From Tabrizicola flagellatus (GTDB taxonomy: Bacteria > Pseudomonadota > Alphaproteobacteria > Rhodobacterales > Rhodobacteraceae), in contig NZ_VMDU01000001.1 in assembly GCF_008271465.1 (NCBI RefSeq), forward strand, positions 62,001 through 126,000: 64,000 nt of DNA, read 5' to 3'. Below are positions 1-9,018 of this stretch, in pieces (position 1 is the stretch's first letter; the number at the start of each line of letters is the position of its first letter). A program made the translations under genes and the position numbers. The notes beneath the pieces are model-generated. The model saw only the letters and a program-made list of their open reading frames with translations, was not told where the DNA came from and did not search any database.

Positions 1-801
1 GCGGCGAGTTTCGCGGCCGAGGTCTCGCGGCCGGACCTGCCGGAATGGGGCCTGCCGGATGCCGCGCGGCTGGAGCCGCCGCCGGTTGCAGGCGCCGGAC
101 CGATCACGGTGGTGCTGGATCCGGGGCATGGCGGCATCGACCCGGGGGCCGAACGCGACGGGATCAGCGAGGCGGCGCTGATGCTGACCTTCGCCCGCGA
201 GCTCAAGGAGGCGCTTCTGCGCGACGGGCGCTTCCGCGTGGTCATGACGCGCGACGAGGATGTCTTCGTGCCGCTGGAGACCCGCACCTCGATCGCGCGC
301 GAGGCCGAGGCGGACCTCTTCCTGTCGCTCCATGCCGATGCGCTGGCCGAAGGCGACGCGCAGGGCGCGACGATCTACACGCTTGCCCCCGAGGCGTCAG
401 ACGCGGCCTCGGCTGCACTCGCCGAACGGCACGACCGCGACGACCTTTTGGCCGGGGTGGACCTGTCGGACCAGGACGATCAGGTCGCCGAGGTGCTGAT
501 GGACATGGCCCGGACCGAGACGCGGCCGCGCAACGACCGGCTGGCCGAGGCGGTGGTCGGCGCGCTGAAGGCGGCCGAGATCCGCATGCACCGCCATCCG
601 CGGCAGACCGGCGGCTTCTCGGTGCTGAAGTCGCCCGACATCCCCTCGGCGCTGCTGGAAGTGGGATTTCTCTCTTCTGACCGCGACTTCAAGCGGCTGT
701 CCGATCCCGCCTGGCGCGCGCGGCTGGCCGAGGCGGTGGTGCAGGGCATCGTCGCCTGGTCCGAGGAGGACCGGACGCTGCGGGCGCTGGCCGCGCCCTG
801 A
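1..801 (+). CDS. N-acetylmuramoyl-L-alanine amidase, 5' truncated by the window edge
   Basis: This is the C-terminal part of a zinc-dependent amidase of the Amidase_3 family, which cuts the amide bond between N-acetylmuramic acid and the stem peptide in the periplasm. The frame is open from base 1, so the true start and any signal peptide or AMIN domain lie outside the window. Visible family motifs are VLDPGHGGIDPG (first zinc histidine), SLHADA (second histidine) and LLEVGFLS, whose glutamate is the usual catalytic residue. It lies about 100 bp upstream of the PBP1A gene in the same direction, a pairing that fits cell-wall turnover coupled to synthesis. Family assignment is secure; which E. 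coli amidase it matches best cannot be told from this part. Confidence 0.9.
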   Translation, partial: AASFAAEVSRPDLPEWGLPDAARLEPPPVAGAGPITVVLDPGHGGIDPGAERDGISEAALMLTFARELKEALLRDGRFRVVMTRDEDVFVPLETRTSIAREAEADLFLSLHADALAEGDAQGATIYTLAPEASDAASAALAERHDRDDLLAGVDLSDQDDQVAEVLMDMARTETRPRNDRLAEAVVGALKAAEIRMHRHPRQTGGFSVLKSPDIPSALLEVGFLSSDRDFKRLSDPAWRARLAEAVVQGIVAWSEEDRTLRALAAP

Positions 802-902
802 CCCTTGCGAAACCCCGCCCGCGCCGCCACTTGTGACCGGCCAAGGTTTTGACGCGGGGGCGCGTCTGCTATACTGGGGTCCGAAATCAGCGGGAGTTCC
901 GG

Positions 903-3461
903 GTGCTTCGTTTCGTCGGCAATTTCTTGGGCGGTATCTTCACCACGGTCACGCTGGGGCTGATCTTTGCCGCGCTGACGCTGGGCGGCATCTTCTACAT
1001 GTATTCCCGCGACCTGCCGAGCCACGAGAACCTGGCGCAATATACCCCCGCGACGATCAGCCGGATCTATTCCGGCGAGGGTCGGATCATAGACGAATTC
1101 GCCCAGGAACGCCGTCTGTTCGTGGCCAGCGAGGACATCCCCGACCTGGTGAAGCAGGCCTTCATCTCGGCCGAGGACAAGAACTTCTACAAGCACCACG
1201 GCTATGACACGCGCGGCATGGTCGCTGCCCTGATCGAGGCGGTGAAGAGCCGGGGCGAAAGCATGCGGGGCGCCTCGACCATCACCCAGCAGGTGATGAA
1301 GAACTTCCTGCTCGACGGCTCGCGCAGCGTCGAGAGGAAGATCAAGGAGATCATCCTGGCCACCCGGCTGGAGCAGACGCTGTCCAAGGACAAGATCCTG
1401 GAACTTTATCTGAACGAGATCTTCCTCGGCCAGAACTCCTACGGGGTGGCGGCGGCGGCGCAGACCTATTTCAACAAGCCGCTGTCCGACCTGGCCCCAC
1501 ATGAGGCCGCGATGCTGGCCGCCATGCCGCAGGCGCCGGGCAAGTATCATCCCGTGACTGCGAAGGAGCGGGTGACCGAACGGCGCAACTACGTGCTGCG
1601 CGAGATGTGGCAGAACGGCTATATCGACGAGGCGACCTATCTTGCGGAAAAGGAGATGCCGCTGCGATCGGTGCAGAACGGCGATTTCGAGGCCTTCCGC
1701 GATGCGCTTCCCCCTCGCGACTATTTCACCGACGAGATCCGCCGCCAGTTGTCCGGCGTCTTCGGCGAGGAGGAGTTCTTTTCCGGCGGTCTGACCATCC
1801 GTGCCACGGTCGACCCCGAGCTGCAGGAGGCCGCTGCCGCCGCGCTGCGCGAGGGGCTGGAAAACTATGACCGCAGCCAGGGCGTCTGGCGCGGCACCGG
1901 CAAGACCCTGCCGGCCGAGGTGCTGGGCTCGGAAGCGGCCTGGCGCGAGGCTCTGGCCAAGGTCGATGTGCCGCGCGACGTGGACGCCTGGTTCCCGGCC
2001 GTGGTGCTGGAGGTGGGCGAGACCAGTGCCCGGATCGGCATCGAGGGCGTGATCGACGACGAGGACGGCCATTTCATCCCGGCCGAGGATGTCACATGGG
2101 CGCGCAAGCGGTTGCCGGACGGCAAGCTTGGCCCCAGGGCGAAGGTCGCGGGCGACCTGGTCTCGGTCGGCGATGTGGTGCTGGTCCGCACCGTCACCAA
2201 CAAGGACGGCACCTTCAACCGCTGGTCGCTGCGCCAGGTTCCCGAGGTGCAGGGTGCCTTCATGGCGATGGATGTGAACTCGGGCCGCGTCCTGGCGATG
2301 CAGGGCGGTTTCTCCTACCAGGATTCGGTGTTCAACCGCACCACGCAGGCGACGCGCCAGCCGGGGTCGAGCTTCAAGCCCTTCGTCTATGCCGCGGCGC
2401 TGGATTCGGGCTTCACCCCCGCGACGATCGTGGTGGACGCGCCGATCGAGGTGGACACGCCGCAGGGCCTGTGGACGCCGAAGAACGCCTCGGGCAAGTA
2501 CTACGGCCCGACGCCGCTGCGCACCGGGATCGAGCAGTCGCGCAACCTGATGACGGTCCGCATCGCGCAGGAGATCGGCATGCAGACCGTCGCCGGCTAT
2601 GCCGAACGCTTCGGGGTCTATGACCGGATGGGCCCCTATCTGGCGAACGCGCTTGGCAGCCAGGAGACGACGCTGTTCAAGATGGTGGCGGCCTATGCCA
2701 TGTTCGCCAACGGCGGCGAACGGGTGGAGCCGACGCTGGTCGACCGGGTGCAGGACCGGTTCGGCAAGACGATCTATCGCCACGACCAGCGAGTCTGCGA
2801 GAATTGCGCCGCCCCCGATCTGCCGCCCGGGCAAGGCGTGAGGATCACCACCAACCGCGAGCGGGTGATGAACGCGATCACCGCCTATCAGCTGACCAGC
2901 ATGATGCAGGGCGTCGTCCAGCGCGGCACCGCGCGCGGCATCAACCTGCCGGTGCCGGTGGCGGGAAAGACCGGGACGACCAATGATGCAAAGGATGTCT
3001 GGTTCATCGGCTATACCTCGAACATCGCGGCCGGCTGCTACATCGGCTACGACCAGCCGCGTTCGCTGGGGGACAGTGCCTCGGGCGGCGGGTTCTGCGG
3101 CCCGGTCTTCGAACGCTTCATGCGCACCGCCATCAAGAAATACGGCGGCGGCGAGTTCAAGGTGCCGCCGGGCGGCTATTTCCGCAAGATCGACCGCTAT
3201 ACCGGCATGCCGCTGCCCGACGATGCCACCGGCGACAACGTGGTCTCGGAATACTTCCGCGAGGGCGAGGAGGCGCTGATCGGCCTTGGCAACGTGGTGG
3301 ATGGCGGTTTCGCCATGGGCGAGAACCTGCCGCTCTTCGCCTATGGCGAGGGCGAGGGCCAGGTGGACCAGGGCAAGACGGTGACCAATTCCCAGGGCAA
3401 GCAGGTCTTGGTGCCGAAAAAGGCCGATTTCGGCACCGTCTCGTCCGGCGGGCTTTACTGA
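903..3461 (+). CDS. mrcA: Penicillin-binding protein 1A (bifunctional glycosyltransferase/transpeptidase)
   Basis: This class A penicillin-binding protein polymerises lipid II and cross-links peptidoglycan at the outer face of the inner membrane. I chose the GTG at 903 because a ggag element sits just upstream and the protein then begins directly with its membrane anchor (about residues 8-32). The GT51 domain shows AEDKNFYKHHG (catalytic Glu91) and GASTITQQVMKN. An OB-like insert follows, then the transpeptidase domain with SSFK (Ser489), SRN and KTGT (Lys689). The length of 852 aa and the large insert fit the PBP1A type rather than PBP1C or PBP2A. It follows the amidase gene and precedes prfB, with about 90 bp to the prfB start. 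Confidence 0.96.
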   Translation: MLRFVGNFLGGIFTTVTLGLIFAALTLGGIFYMYSRDLPSHENLAQYTPATISRIYSGEGRIIDEFAQERRLFVASEDIPDLVKQAFISAEDKNFYKHHGYDTRGMVAALIEAVKSRGESMRGASTITQQVMKNFLLDGSRSVERKIKEIILATRLEQTLSKDKILELYLNEIFLGQNSYGVAAAAQTYFNKPLSDLAPHEAAMLAAMPQAPGKYHPVTAKERVTERRNYVLREMWQNGYIDEATYLAEKEMPLRSVQNGDFEAFRDALPPRDYFTDEIRRQLSGVFGEEEFFSGGLTIRATVDPELQEAAAAALREGLENYDRSQGVWRGTGKTLPAEVLGSEAAWREALAKVDVPRDVDAWFPAVVLEVGETSARIGIEGVIDDEDGHFIPAEDVTWARKRLPDGKLGPRAKVAGDLVSVGDVVLVRTVTNKDGTFNRWSLRQVPEVQGAFMAMDVNSGRVLAMQGGFSYQDSVFNRTTQATRQPGSSFKPFVYAAALDSGFTPATIVVDAPIEVDTPQGLWTPKNASGKYYGPTPLRTGIEQSRNLMTVRIAQEIGMQTVAGYAERFGVYDRMGPYLANALGSQETTLFKMVAAYAMFANGGERVEPTLVDRVQDRFGKTIYRHDQRVCENCAAPDLPPGQGVRITTNRERVMNAITAYQLTSMMQGVVQRGTARGINLPVPVAGKTGTTNDAKDVWFIGYTSNIAAGCYIGYDQPRSLGDSASGGGFCGPVFERFMRTAIKKYGGGEFKVPPGGYFRKIDRYTGMPLPDDATGDNVVSEYFREGEEALIGLGNVVDGGFAMGENLPLFAYGEGEGQVDQGKTVTNSQGKQVLVPKKADFGTVSSGGLY

Positions 3462-3548
3462 CACCGACGCCGCCTTCCGGCCGCGCCCTTGCCGGGGCGC
3501 GGTCAAACCCTTATGACCGCCCGCGAGATCAAGGACTGGACCCGACCG

Positions 3549-4676
3549 ATGCGTGCCGAAACCCAAGCGAATGTCGAAGCGATCGAGAAGACGCTGAAAC
3601 TTCTGGCCCAGCGGATGGACTGGGAGACCGCGCCGCACCGGCTGGAGGAGTTCGACGCCATGATCGAGGCGCCGGACCTGTGGAACGACCCGGCCAAGGC
3701 GCAGAAGCTGATGCGCGACCGCCAGGCGCTGATGGATGCGGTGGCCTCCTACAAGCTGATCGAGAGCGGCCTGAAGGAAAACGTCGAACTGATCGAACTG
3801 GGCGAGGCCGAGGGCGATACCGAGATCGTCGCCGAGGCGGAAAAGGCGCTGGCCGAGCTGGTGAAGGTCGCCCAGGCGAAGGAGCTCGAGGCGCTCCTGG
3901 ACGGCGAGGCCGACGCCAACGACACCTTCCTGGAAATCAACGCGGGCGCGGGCGGAACGGAAAGCTGCGACTGGGCGGCGATGCTGGCGCGGATGTATGT
4001 CCGCTGGGCCGAGGCGCATGGCTACACCGTCGAACTGCAATCGGAGACCGAAGGCGAAGGGGCGGGGATCAAGTCGGCGTCCTACAAGATCAGCGGCAAG
4101 AACGCCTATGGCTGGCTGAAGACCGAGGCCGGGGTGCACCGGCTGGTCCGCATCTCGCCCTACGACTCGGCGGCGCGGCGGCATACCTCGTTCTGCTCGG
4201 TCTGGGTCTATCCGGTGGTGGACGACAACATCGAGATCGAGGTGCAGGACAAGGATATCCGCATCGACACCTTCCGGTCCTCGGGCGCGGGCGGCCAGCA
4301 CGTCAACAAGACCGACTCGGCCGTGCGGATCACCCACTTCCCCACCGGGATCGTGGTGACCTCCTCGCTGAAATCCCAGCACCAGAACCGCGACATCGCG
4401 ATGAAGGCGCTGAAGAGCCGCCTTTACCAGATGGAACTCGACAAGCGGAACGCCGCGATCAACGAGGCCTACGAGAACAAGGGCGACGCGGGCTGGGGCA
4501 ACCAGATCCGCTCTTACGTCCTGCAGCCCTACCAGATGGTGAAAGACCTGCGGACGGGCTACGAGACCTCGGACACGCAGGGCGTTCTGGACGGCGATCT
4601 GGACGGGTTCATGCAGGCGACCCTCGCACTGAACGCCTCAGGCAAGAAGCGGGGCGAGATCGCGGACGTGGACTGA
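3549..4676 (+). CDS. prfB: Peptide chain release factor 2
   Basis: RF2 recognises UGA and UAA stop codons in the ribosomal A site and triggers hydrolysis of peptidyl-tRNA. The GGQ motif is at residues 248-250 in SGAGGQHVNKTDSAVR. The stop-codon recognition tripeptide reads SPY (203-205), where E. coli has SPF. The ATG at 3549 gives MRAETQANVEAI, the usual beginning of the family in this group; an in-frame ATG at 3513 would add 12 residues. No in-frame stop or CTTTGA slippery site interrupts the early coding region, so the autoregulatory +1 frameshift known from E. coli prfB is absent here. The length of 375 aa is normal for the family. Confidence 0.96.
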   Translation: MRAETQANVEAIEKTLKLLAQRMDWETAPHRLEEFDAMIEAPDLWNDPAKAQKLMRDRQALMDAVASYKLIESGLKENVELIELGEAEGDTEIVAEAEKALAELVKVAQAKELEALLDGEADANDTFLEINAGAGGTESCDWAAMLARMYVRWAEAHGYTVELQSETEGEGAGIKSASYKISGKNAYGWLKTEAGVHRLVRISPYDSAARRHTSFCSVWVYPVVDDNIEIEVQDKDIRIDTFRSSGAGGQHVNKTDSAVRITHFPTGIVVTSSLKSQHQNRDIAMKALKSRLYQMELDKRNAAINEAYENKGDAGWGNQIRSYVLQPYQMVKDLRTGYETSDTQGVLDGDLDGFMQATLALNASGKKRGEIADVD

Positions 4677-4686
4677 CGCGCGCCGG

Positions 4687-4709
4687 CGCCCCGGACCTGA
4701 TCCGGGGCG
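4687..4709. repeat. GC-rich hairpin after prfB
   Basis: A perfect 9-bp inverted repeat (cgccccgga / tccggggcg, loop cctga) lies 10 bases after the prfB stop. There is no T-run, so it is either a weak terminator or an extragenic palindrome. Confidence 0.5.
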
Positions 4710-4804
4710 GCGTGTGTTGCGGGAGGTATGGGGTCCCGCCCGGGACGGGCGCACCCTTGCCAAAATCCTTGCCCGAGGCTTCGGCCCGCGCTTAATCTTC
4801 GGGC

Positions 4805-5572
4805 ATGAGCGTCACGCATCCGCCCGCAGCACCCGAGATCAACCTGGTCGAGAGCTCCGACCTGCGGATCAGCCTTGCCGCCGGCTGGCGCGACTTCCGG
4901 CGCGCGCCGCTTCTGGGGCTGGTCTTCGCGGCAGTCTATGTGCTGGGCGGCTGGCTGATCACCTGGGCGATGACCACGAAGGGCCAGGTCTGGTGGACTC
5001 TGCCGGCCAGCGCCGGGTTCCCGATCCTCGGCCCCTTCATCGCCTGCGGCTTCTACGAGATCTCGCGGCGGCTGGAGAAGGGCGAGCCGCTGGTCGCCTC
5101 GGAAATCTTCGGCGTGATCTTCCGCCAGAAGGATCGCCAGATCCCCGCCATGGCGGCGGTGATCGTGGTCTATTTCCTGTTCTGGAACTTTCTCGCCCAC
5201 ATGATCTTCGCGCTGTTCCTGGGGAACGCGACGATGACCAATGTCTCGTCCTCGCTGGCGGTGTTCCTGTCGCCGCAGGGGCTGGCGATGCTGGCCTTCG
5301 GCACGGCGGTGGGCGCGGCCTTCGCGACGCTTCTGTTCTGCCTGACCGTGGTCAGCCTGCCGATGCTCTTGGACCGCGAGGTGGATTTCGTCACCGCCAT
5401 GCTGACCAGTTTCGCGCTGGTGCGGGAGAACCCCCGCGTGATGCTGTCCTGGGGCGCGCTGATCGCGGTCTGCCTGTTCCTCGGCATGCTGCCGGCGTTC
5501 CTGGGGCTGTTCGTCGTGCTGCCGCTGTTTGGCCACGCGAGTTGGCACCTCTACCGCCGCGCCATCACCTGA
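4805..5572 (+). CDS. DUF2189 family integral membrane protein
   Basis: This 255-aa protein has about six hydrophobic segments, beginning near residue 37 (LGLVFAAVYVLGGWLITWAM) after a short cytoplasmic N-terminus with the DLRISLAAGWRDF pattern that marks the DUF2189 family. No enzyme motif is visible and the function of the family is not established. The gene follows prfB by about 130 bp. Its 3' end overlaps by 8 bp the 3' end of the MFS gene on the opposite strand, so the two are convergent. Confidence 0.8.
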   Translation: MSVTHPPAAPEINLVESSDLRISLAAGWRDFRRAPLLGLVFAAVYVLGGWLITWAMTTKGQVWWTLPASAGFPILGPFIACGFYEISRRLEKGEPLVASEIFGVIFRQKDRQIPAMAAVIVVYFLFWNFLAHMIFALFLGNATMTNVSSSLAVFLSPQGLAMLAFGTAVGAAFATLLFCLTVVSLPMLLDREVDFVTAMLTSFALVRENPRVMLSWGALIAVCLFLGMLPAFLGLFVVLPLFGHASWHLYRRAIT

Positions 5573-7007
5573 CGGGACGGGCGACCAGAAGGGCCAGCAG
5601 GGCGGCAAGCGCGGCCATCAGGCTGGCGGTCAGTGCCACCGTGCCGAAGGCCGCGCCCGTTGCGGCCAGGTGCGCCGGCCCCGTGCCCCTTACTCCGAAC
5701 CCGGGTGCGCCCGGCCCGTAGGCCGCCGCCGCCACCCGGCCCAGCAGCGCCACCGCGACCAGCCCGGCTACCCGTGCCACCGCGTTGTTGATCCCCGAGG
5801 CCGCACCCTGTTCGCCGTCCTCCGCCCCCTGCATCGCCGCCGCGGTCAGGGGCGCGACGGTCAGGCCGAGACCGAGGCCAGCCAGGACGGCCATCGGAAC
5901 CACATGGGCCCAGAACTGGCCAAGGGGCGCGGCGAGCCACAACCCGGCATAGGCGCAGGCAACCAGGCCCGATCCCGCCGCCATCAGCCGCCCCGCGCCC
6001 CAGCGGTCGGCCATCCGTCCTGCCGGGGCCGACAGGATCCCGATCAGCACCGAGATCGGCAGGAAGGCGGCCGTCACGTCCAGCGCCGAGACGCCCCAGG
6101 CCGAGACGGCGGTCATCGGCAGGTAGAACATCACGCCGTTCAGCGCGAAGTAGAGCGCGAAGGTCACGATGTTGGTCATGGCCAGCGTCCGGTTGCGCAA
6201 CAGTCCCAGCCGCAGCATCGGGGCCGGGGCGACCCTTTCCCAGGCCAGGAAGGCCGCGAGGCTTGCCGCGGCGGCAAGCGCGATCAGGGGCGATGCCCCG
6301 GGTTCGGTCAGCGCCCAGGCCATCAGGCCGAGGCCCAGCGAGGCCAGGGCGGCTCCGGTGAGGTCCACCCGCACCCCCGGCTTGCCGATGTCGCCCGGCG
6401 TTCGGCCCCGGACCAGCCAGAGGGCAAGCAGGCCCAGCGGCAGGTTCAGCGCGAAGATCAGCCGCCAGCCGATCTCGCCCCCCAAGGTGATGACCGCGCC
6501 GCCCAGCACCGGCCCGAGTGCGGTTGTGAGCGTCGAGGCCGCGGCCCAGAGACCCAGCGCTCGGCCCCGCTGGTCGCGCGGATAGGCGCGCGCCACCATC
6601 GCCATGGATCCCGGCACCATCATTGCCGCGCCGACACCCTTGACCGCGCGGGCGGCAATCATCTGGTCCGGGGTCAGCGCGGCGGCGCAGGCCAGCGAGG
6701 CGGCGACAAAGACCAGGATCCCCAGCGAGAACACCCGCGCGATGCCGAAACGGTCTCCCATGGCGCCACCGACCAGCACCAGTGAGGACAGGGTCAGCAG
6801 GTAGGCCGCGTTCATCCACTGCGCCTGGGGCAGGCTGGCCTCCAGCGCGACGCGCATCGCCGGCATGGCGATCGAGGTGACCGAACTGTCGATGAACCCC
6901 ATCGACGAGGCCAGGATTGCGGCCCAGAGAATGACGGGCCGATCGGCCTCGGCACAGAAGGAAACGGGCACCGGAGCGCCCTCCGATGCCCGTGCGGCGA
7001 TGCTCAT
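5565..7007 (-). CDS. MFS transporter of the DHA2 (14-TM drug exporter) type
   Basis: This 480-aa protein looks like a proton-coupled drug exporter of the EmrB/QacA branch. It has the loop motif GGAMGDRFGIARV after TM2 and the antiporter motif C pattern LGPVLGGAV in TM5. The C-terminal half carries further membrane segments, so a 14-helix topology is likely. No periplasmic adaptor gene of the EmrA type is adjacent, so it probably works alone, and the substrate cannot be deduced. The start is uncertain because a conserved N-terminus is lacking; the first membrane segment begins near residue 24. Its 5' end lies 11 bp beyond the stop of the bactofilin gene, so it may be read from the same transcript. 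Confidence 0.88.
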   Translation of the reverse strand: MSIAARASEGAPVPVSFCAEADRPVILWAAILASSMGFIDSSVTSIAMPAMRVALEASLPQAQWMNAAYLLTLSSLVLVGGAMGDRFGIARVFSLGILVFVAASLACAAALTPDQMIAARAVKGVGAAMMVPGSMAMVARAYPRDQRGRALGLWAAASTLTTALGPVLGGAVITLGGEIGWRLIFALNLPLGLLALWLVRGRTPGDIGKPGVRVDLTGAALASLGLGLMAWALTEPGASPLIALAAAASLAAFLAWERVAPAPMLRLGLLRNRTLAMTNIVTFALYFALNGVMFYLPMTAVSAWGVSALDVTAAFLPISVLIGILSAPAGRMADRWGAGRLMAAGSGLVACAYAGLWLAAPLGQFWAHVVPMAVLAGLGLGLTVAPLTAAAMQGAEDGEQGAASGINNAVARVAGLVAVALLGRVAAAAYGPGAPGFGVRGTGPAHLAATGAAFGTVALTASLMAALAALLALLVARPVR

Positions 7008-7018
7008 GCCCGTTTTGC

Positions 7019-7522
7019 TTATCCGGCCTCACCAGCGGTGGTGGGGACATCGGGGCGCGCTGCCGCCGCCGGGCGTCCGTTCTGCAGCGGGTCTTCCTGC
7101 CGCTGCACCGAGCCCTCGAAATGGGCGCCGGATTCGATGGCGATGGTCTTGTGGATGATGTCGCCCTCGACCCGTGCAGTCGAGGTCAGGCGGACCTTCA
7201 GGCCACGGACCCGACCGATCACCCGGCCGTTCACGACGATGTCGTCGGCCACGATCTCGCCGCGGATGGTGGCGCTTTCGCCCACGGTCAGGAGATGCGC
7301 CCGGATGTCGCCCTCGACCGTGCCCTCGACCTGGATGTCGCCCGTGGTGCGCAGGTTGCCGACCACGGTCAGGTCGGACGACAGGACCGAGGCCCCCGCC
7401 TTGCCCTTCGGCGCCGAGGGGGTGAAGTCCATCGCGGGTTTGGTCATCGGGGCCTCCGGGGCTTTGGGCTTGTCGGCGTCAGCCTTGGGGCCGGGCTCGT
7501 TGATGCGGCTCTTAGAAAACAT
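7019..7522 (-). CDS. Bactofilin (polymer-forming cytoskeletal protein)
   Basis: Bactofilins self-assemble into filaments on the inner face of the membrane and localise cell-wall enzymes or morphogenetic proteins. The central part (about residues 44-140) is the repetitive beta-helical core, seen as hexad-like repeats such as GDIQVEGTVEGDI, SATIRGEIVADDIVVNG and ARVEGDIIHK. It is flanked by disordered proline- and lysine-rich tails. The length of 167 aa is typical. The start overlaps the end of the M23 peptidase gene by 11 bp, so the two are translationally coupled. This arrangement is known from other alphaproteobacteria, where the peptidase works with the bactofilin in localised growth. Confidence 0.92.
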   Translation of the reverse strand: MFSKSRINEPGPKADADKPKAPEAPMTKPAMDFTPSAPKGKAGASVLSSDLTVVGNLRTTGDIQVEGTVEGDIRAHLLTVGESATIRGEIVADDIVVNGRVIGRVRGLKVRLTSTARVEGDIIHKTIAIESGAHFEGSVQRQEDPLQNGRPAAAARPDVPTTAGEAG

Positions 7523-8849
7523 TCTTCGCTGCCTTTATGAAGGTCATCGGGTTGATCGGTGCCCCGCTGAGACGGATCTCGTAGTGAAGATGCGTCCCGG
7601 TGGACCGGCCTGAATTGCCCATATCACCGATCCGGTCGCCGCGCGAGACCCTTTGGCCGACCTCGACCCGGATCTGGCTGAGATGGGCATACCGCGTCTC
7701 GACCCCGAAGTCGTGGCGGATCTTCACCAGCCGGCCGTAGCCATTGTCCCAGCCGGCATGGATCACCACCCCGTCCGCCGTTGCATAGATCGGCGTGCCG
7801 TAGCTGCCGGCCATGTCGGTACCCTCGTGCATCCGAGTGCCCGCGCCCTTCGGATCGCGGCGATAGCCGAACCCGGAGGTCCAGCGGAAGGCGTCCTTGA
7901 CCGGCATGGCGAAGGGCAGCTTGAAGGCGGCGATGCGATACATGTTCATCCGGTCCAGCCCGCCGAGGATCGCGTTCGCGCGCACTTCCTCGGGGGTGAC
8001 GATGCCGCCCGAGGTCGAGAACGAGATCGGCGTCAGCGGGCCGCCCTGGCCGGAATAGCCCTCGCGCACGGCGCCGATCAGGTCGTCGGGCGACATGCCG
8101 GCCTCGCGGAACATCTTGTCCAGCGGTTCGACCGAGACGGTCAGTGCCTCTTCGAGCTTGGTGAAGATCGCGTCATTGCGCTGTTCCAGCGCCTCTTTCG
8201 CCTCGGCGATCAGGCGGGCCTCCTCGCGCGCGGCCTCGGCCTCGGCGCGCTCCTCGTTGCGCTCTTCGGCCGCGTCACCCAGGGCAGCGGTGAGGAACTC
8301 CAGGGTCGCCATCGCATCCGAGATGCGCCCGGCCTCGGTTACCACGCCCGACTGCTCGTTCAGGGCCAGCGTCACCCGCTCGACCTCGCCGCGGGCGATA
8401 TCGCGTTCTCTGATGACCTCGCGCAGCGTGGCCTGGATCGCCTCGATTCCGGTTTCCAGCTCGCGCCGGCGGTCTTCGGAGGCGAGGAGCTTCTCCTGCA
8501 TTTCCGAAACCTGGGCCAGGGCGATGTTGAAACGCTCCTGGGCACGCGCCGCCTCTTCGGCGCGCAGGTCGCGGTCCGAGGACAGGGCGTTCAGCCGTTG
8601 TTCATAAAGCGCCTGCTGGCGCGCCGACTGTTCGCGCGCCGAACCCGCGCCGATCGAGTCCATCATGATCAGGGCGGTGGCGACGATGGTCCAGGCCAGC
8701 GCAAGTGTCCCGCCGACCAACGCGATGATCTGCGTCCCGGGACGGAGGCGGATGAAGCGGGTCTCGGTATCGGACTTCAGGAACAGCCGTTGCTCGGGAA
8801 AGTGCCGCTCAAGGCTCTGGTGAAAGCGATAGGCGAGGCGATTCAGCAC
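7512..8849 (-). CDS. Membrane-anchored M23 (LytM-type) metallopeptidase, LmdC-like
   Basis: This is a predicted peptidoglycan endopeptidase. A single membrane anchor lies at about residues 40-65, followed by a long periplasmic coiled coil (about 70-230) and a C-terminal M23 domain. The zinc-site residues appear intact: His341 and Asp345 in HEGTD, and His420 and His422 in HLHYE. The start is GTG at 8849; no strong ribosome site precedes it, so the exact start is uncertain. The domain order matches the LmdC-type peptidases encoded next to bactofilins, which are thought to touch the bactofilin through the short cytoplasmic N-terminus. That link is inferred from the 11-bp overlap with the bactofilin gene. 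Confidence 0.9.
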   Translation of the reverse strand: MLNRLAYRFHQSLERHFPEQRLFLKSDTETRFIRLRPGTQIIALVGGTLALAWTIVATALIMMDSIGAGSAREQSARQQALYEQRLNALSSDRDLRAEEAARAQERFNIALAQVSEMQEKLLASEDRRRELETGIEAIQATLREVIRERDIARGEVERVTLALNEQSGVVTEAGRISDAMATLEFLTAALGDAAEERNEERAEAEAAREEARLIAEAKEALEQRNDAIFTKLEEALTVSVEPLDKMFREAGMSPDDLIGAVREGYSGQGGPLTPISFSTSGGIVTPEEVRANAILGGLDRMNMYRIAAFKLPFAMPVKDAFRWTSGFGYRRDPKGAGTRMHEGTDMAGSYGTPIYATADGVVIHAGWDNGYGRLVKIRHDFGVETRYAHLSQIRVEVGQRVSRGDRIGDMGNSGRSTGTHLHYEIRLSGAPINPMTFIKAAKNVF

Positions 8850-8926
8850 GTTGGGGTCATCCGTTCATAGCCTTGGCAGAGGCTTCGCTACGTTACCTCA
8901 AGGTCTGCACCCCGGGTTCGGCCCTG

Positions 8927-8956
8927 ATTATCCACCGCATTTCAGGCCCGCAACAA
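8927..8956 (-). promoter_or_regulatory. Candidate sigma-70 promoter for the M23-bactofilin genes
   Basis: On the minus strand TTGTTG and GATAAT are separated by 18 bp, about 80 bp upstream of the GTG start of the peptidase gene. The -10 matches the consensus at five of six positions and the -35 is weaker. Nothing else was recognised in the gap 8850-9018. Confidence 0.35.
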
Positions 8957-9018
8957 TTTTGACCATATTCAGGGACTTTCCGCGCGGGACGGACTTTTCA
9001 TCGGCAAGAAACCGCCGA

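Noticed and set aside
3513-3620. Programmed +1 frameshift site in prfB
   Set aside because: No CTTTGA-like slippery sequence and no in-frame stop occur; the gene is read in one frame.
480-4382. A 1300-codon open frame on the minus strand across the amidase, PBP1A and prfB genes
   Set aside because: It is antisense to three certain genes. GC-rich codon use leaves the opposite frame open; the translation is a low-complexity mix of His, Arg, Gly and Asp without any domain.
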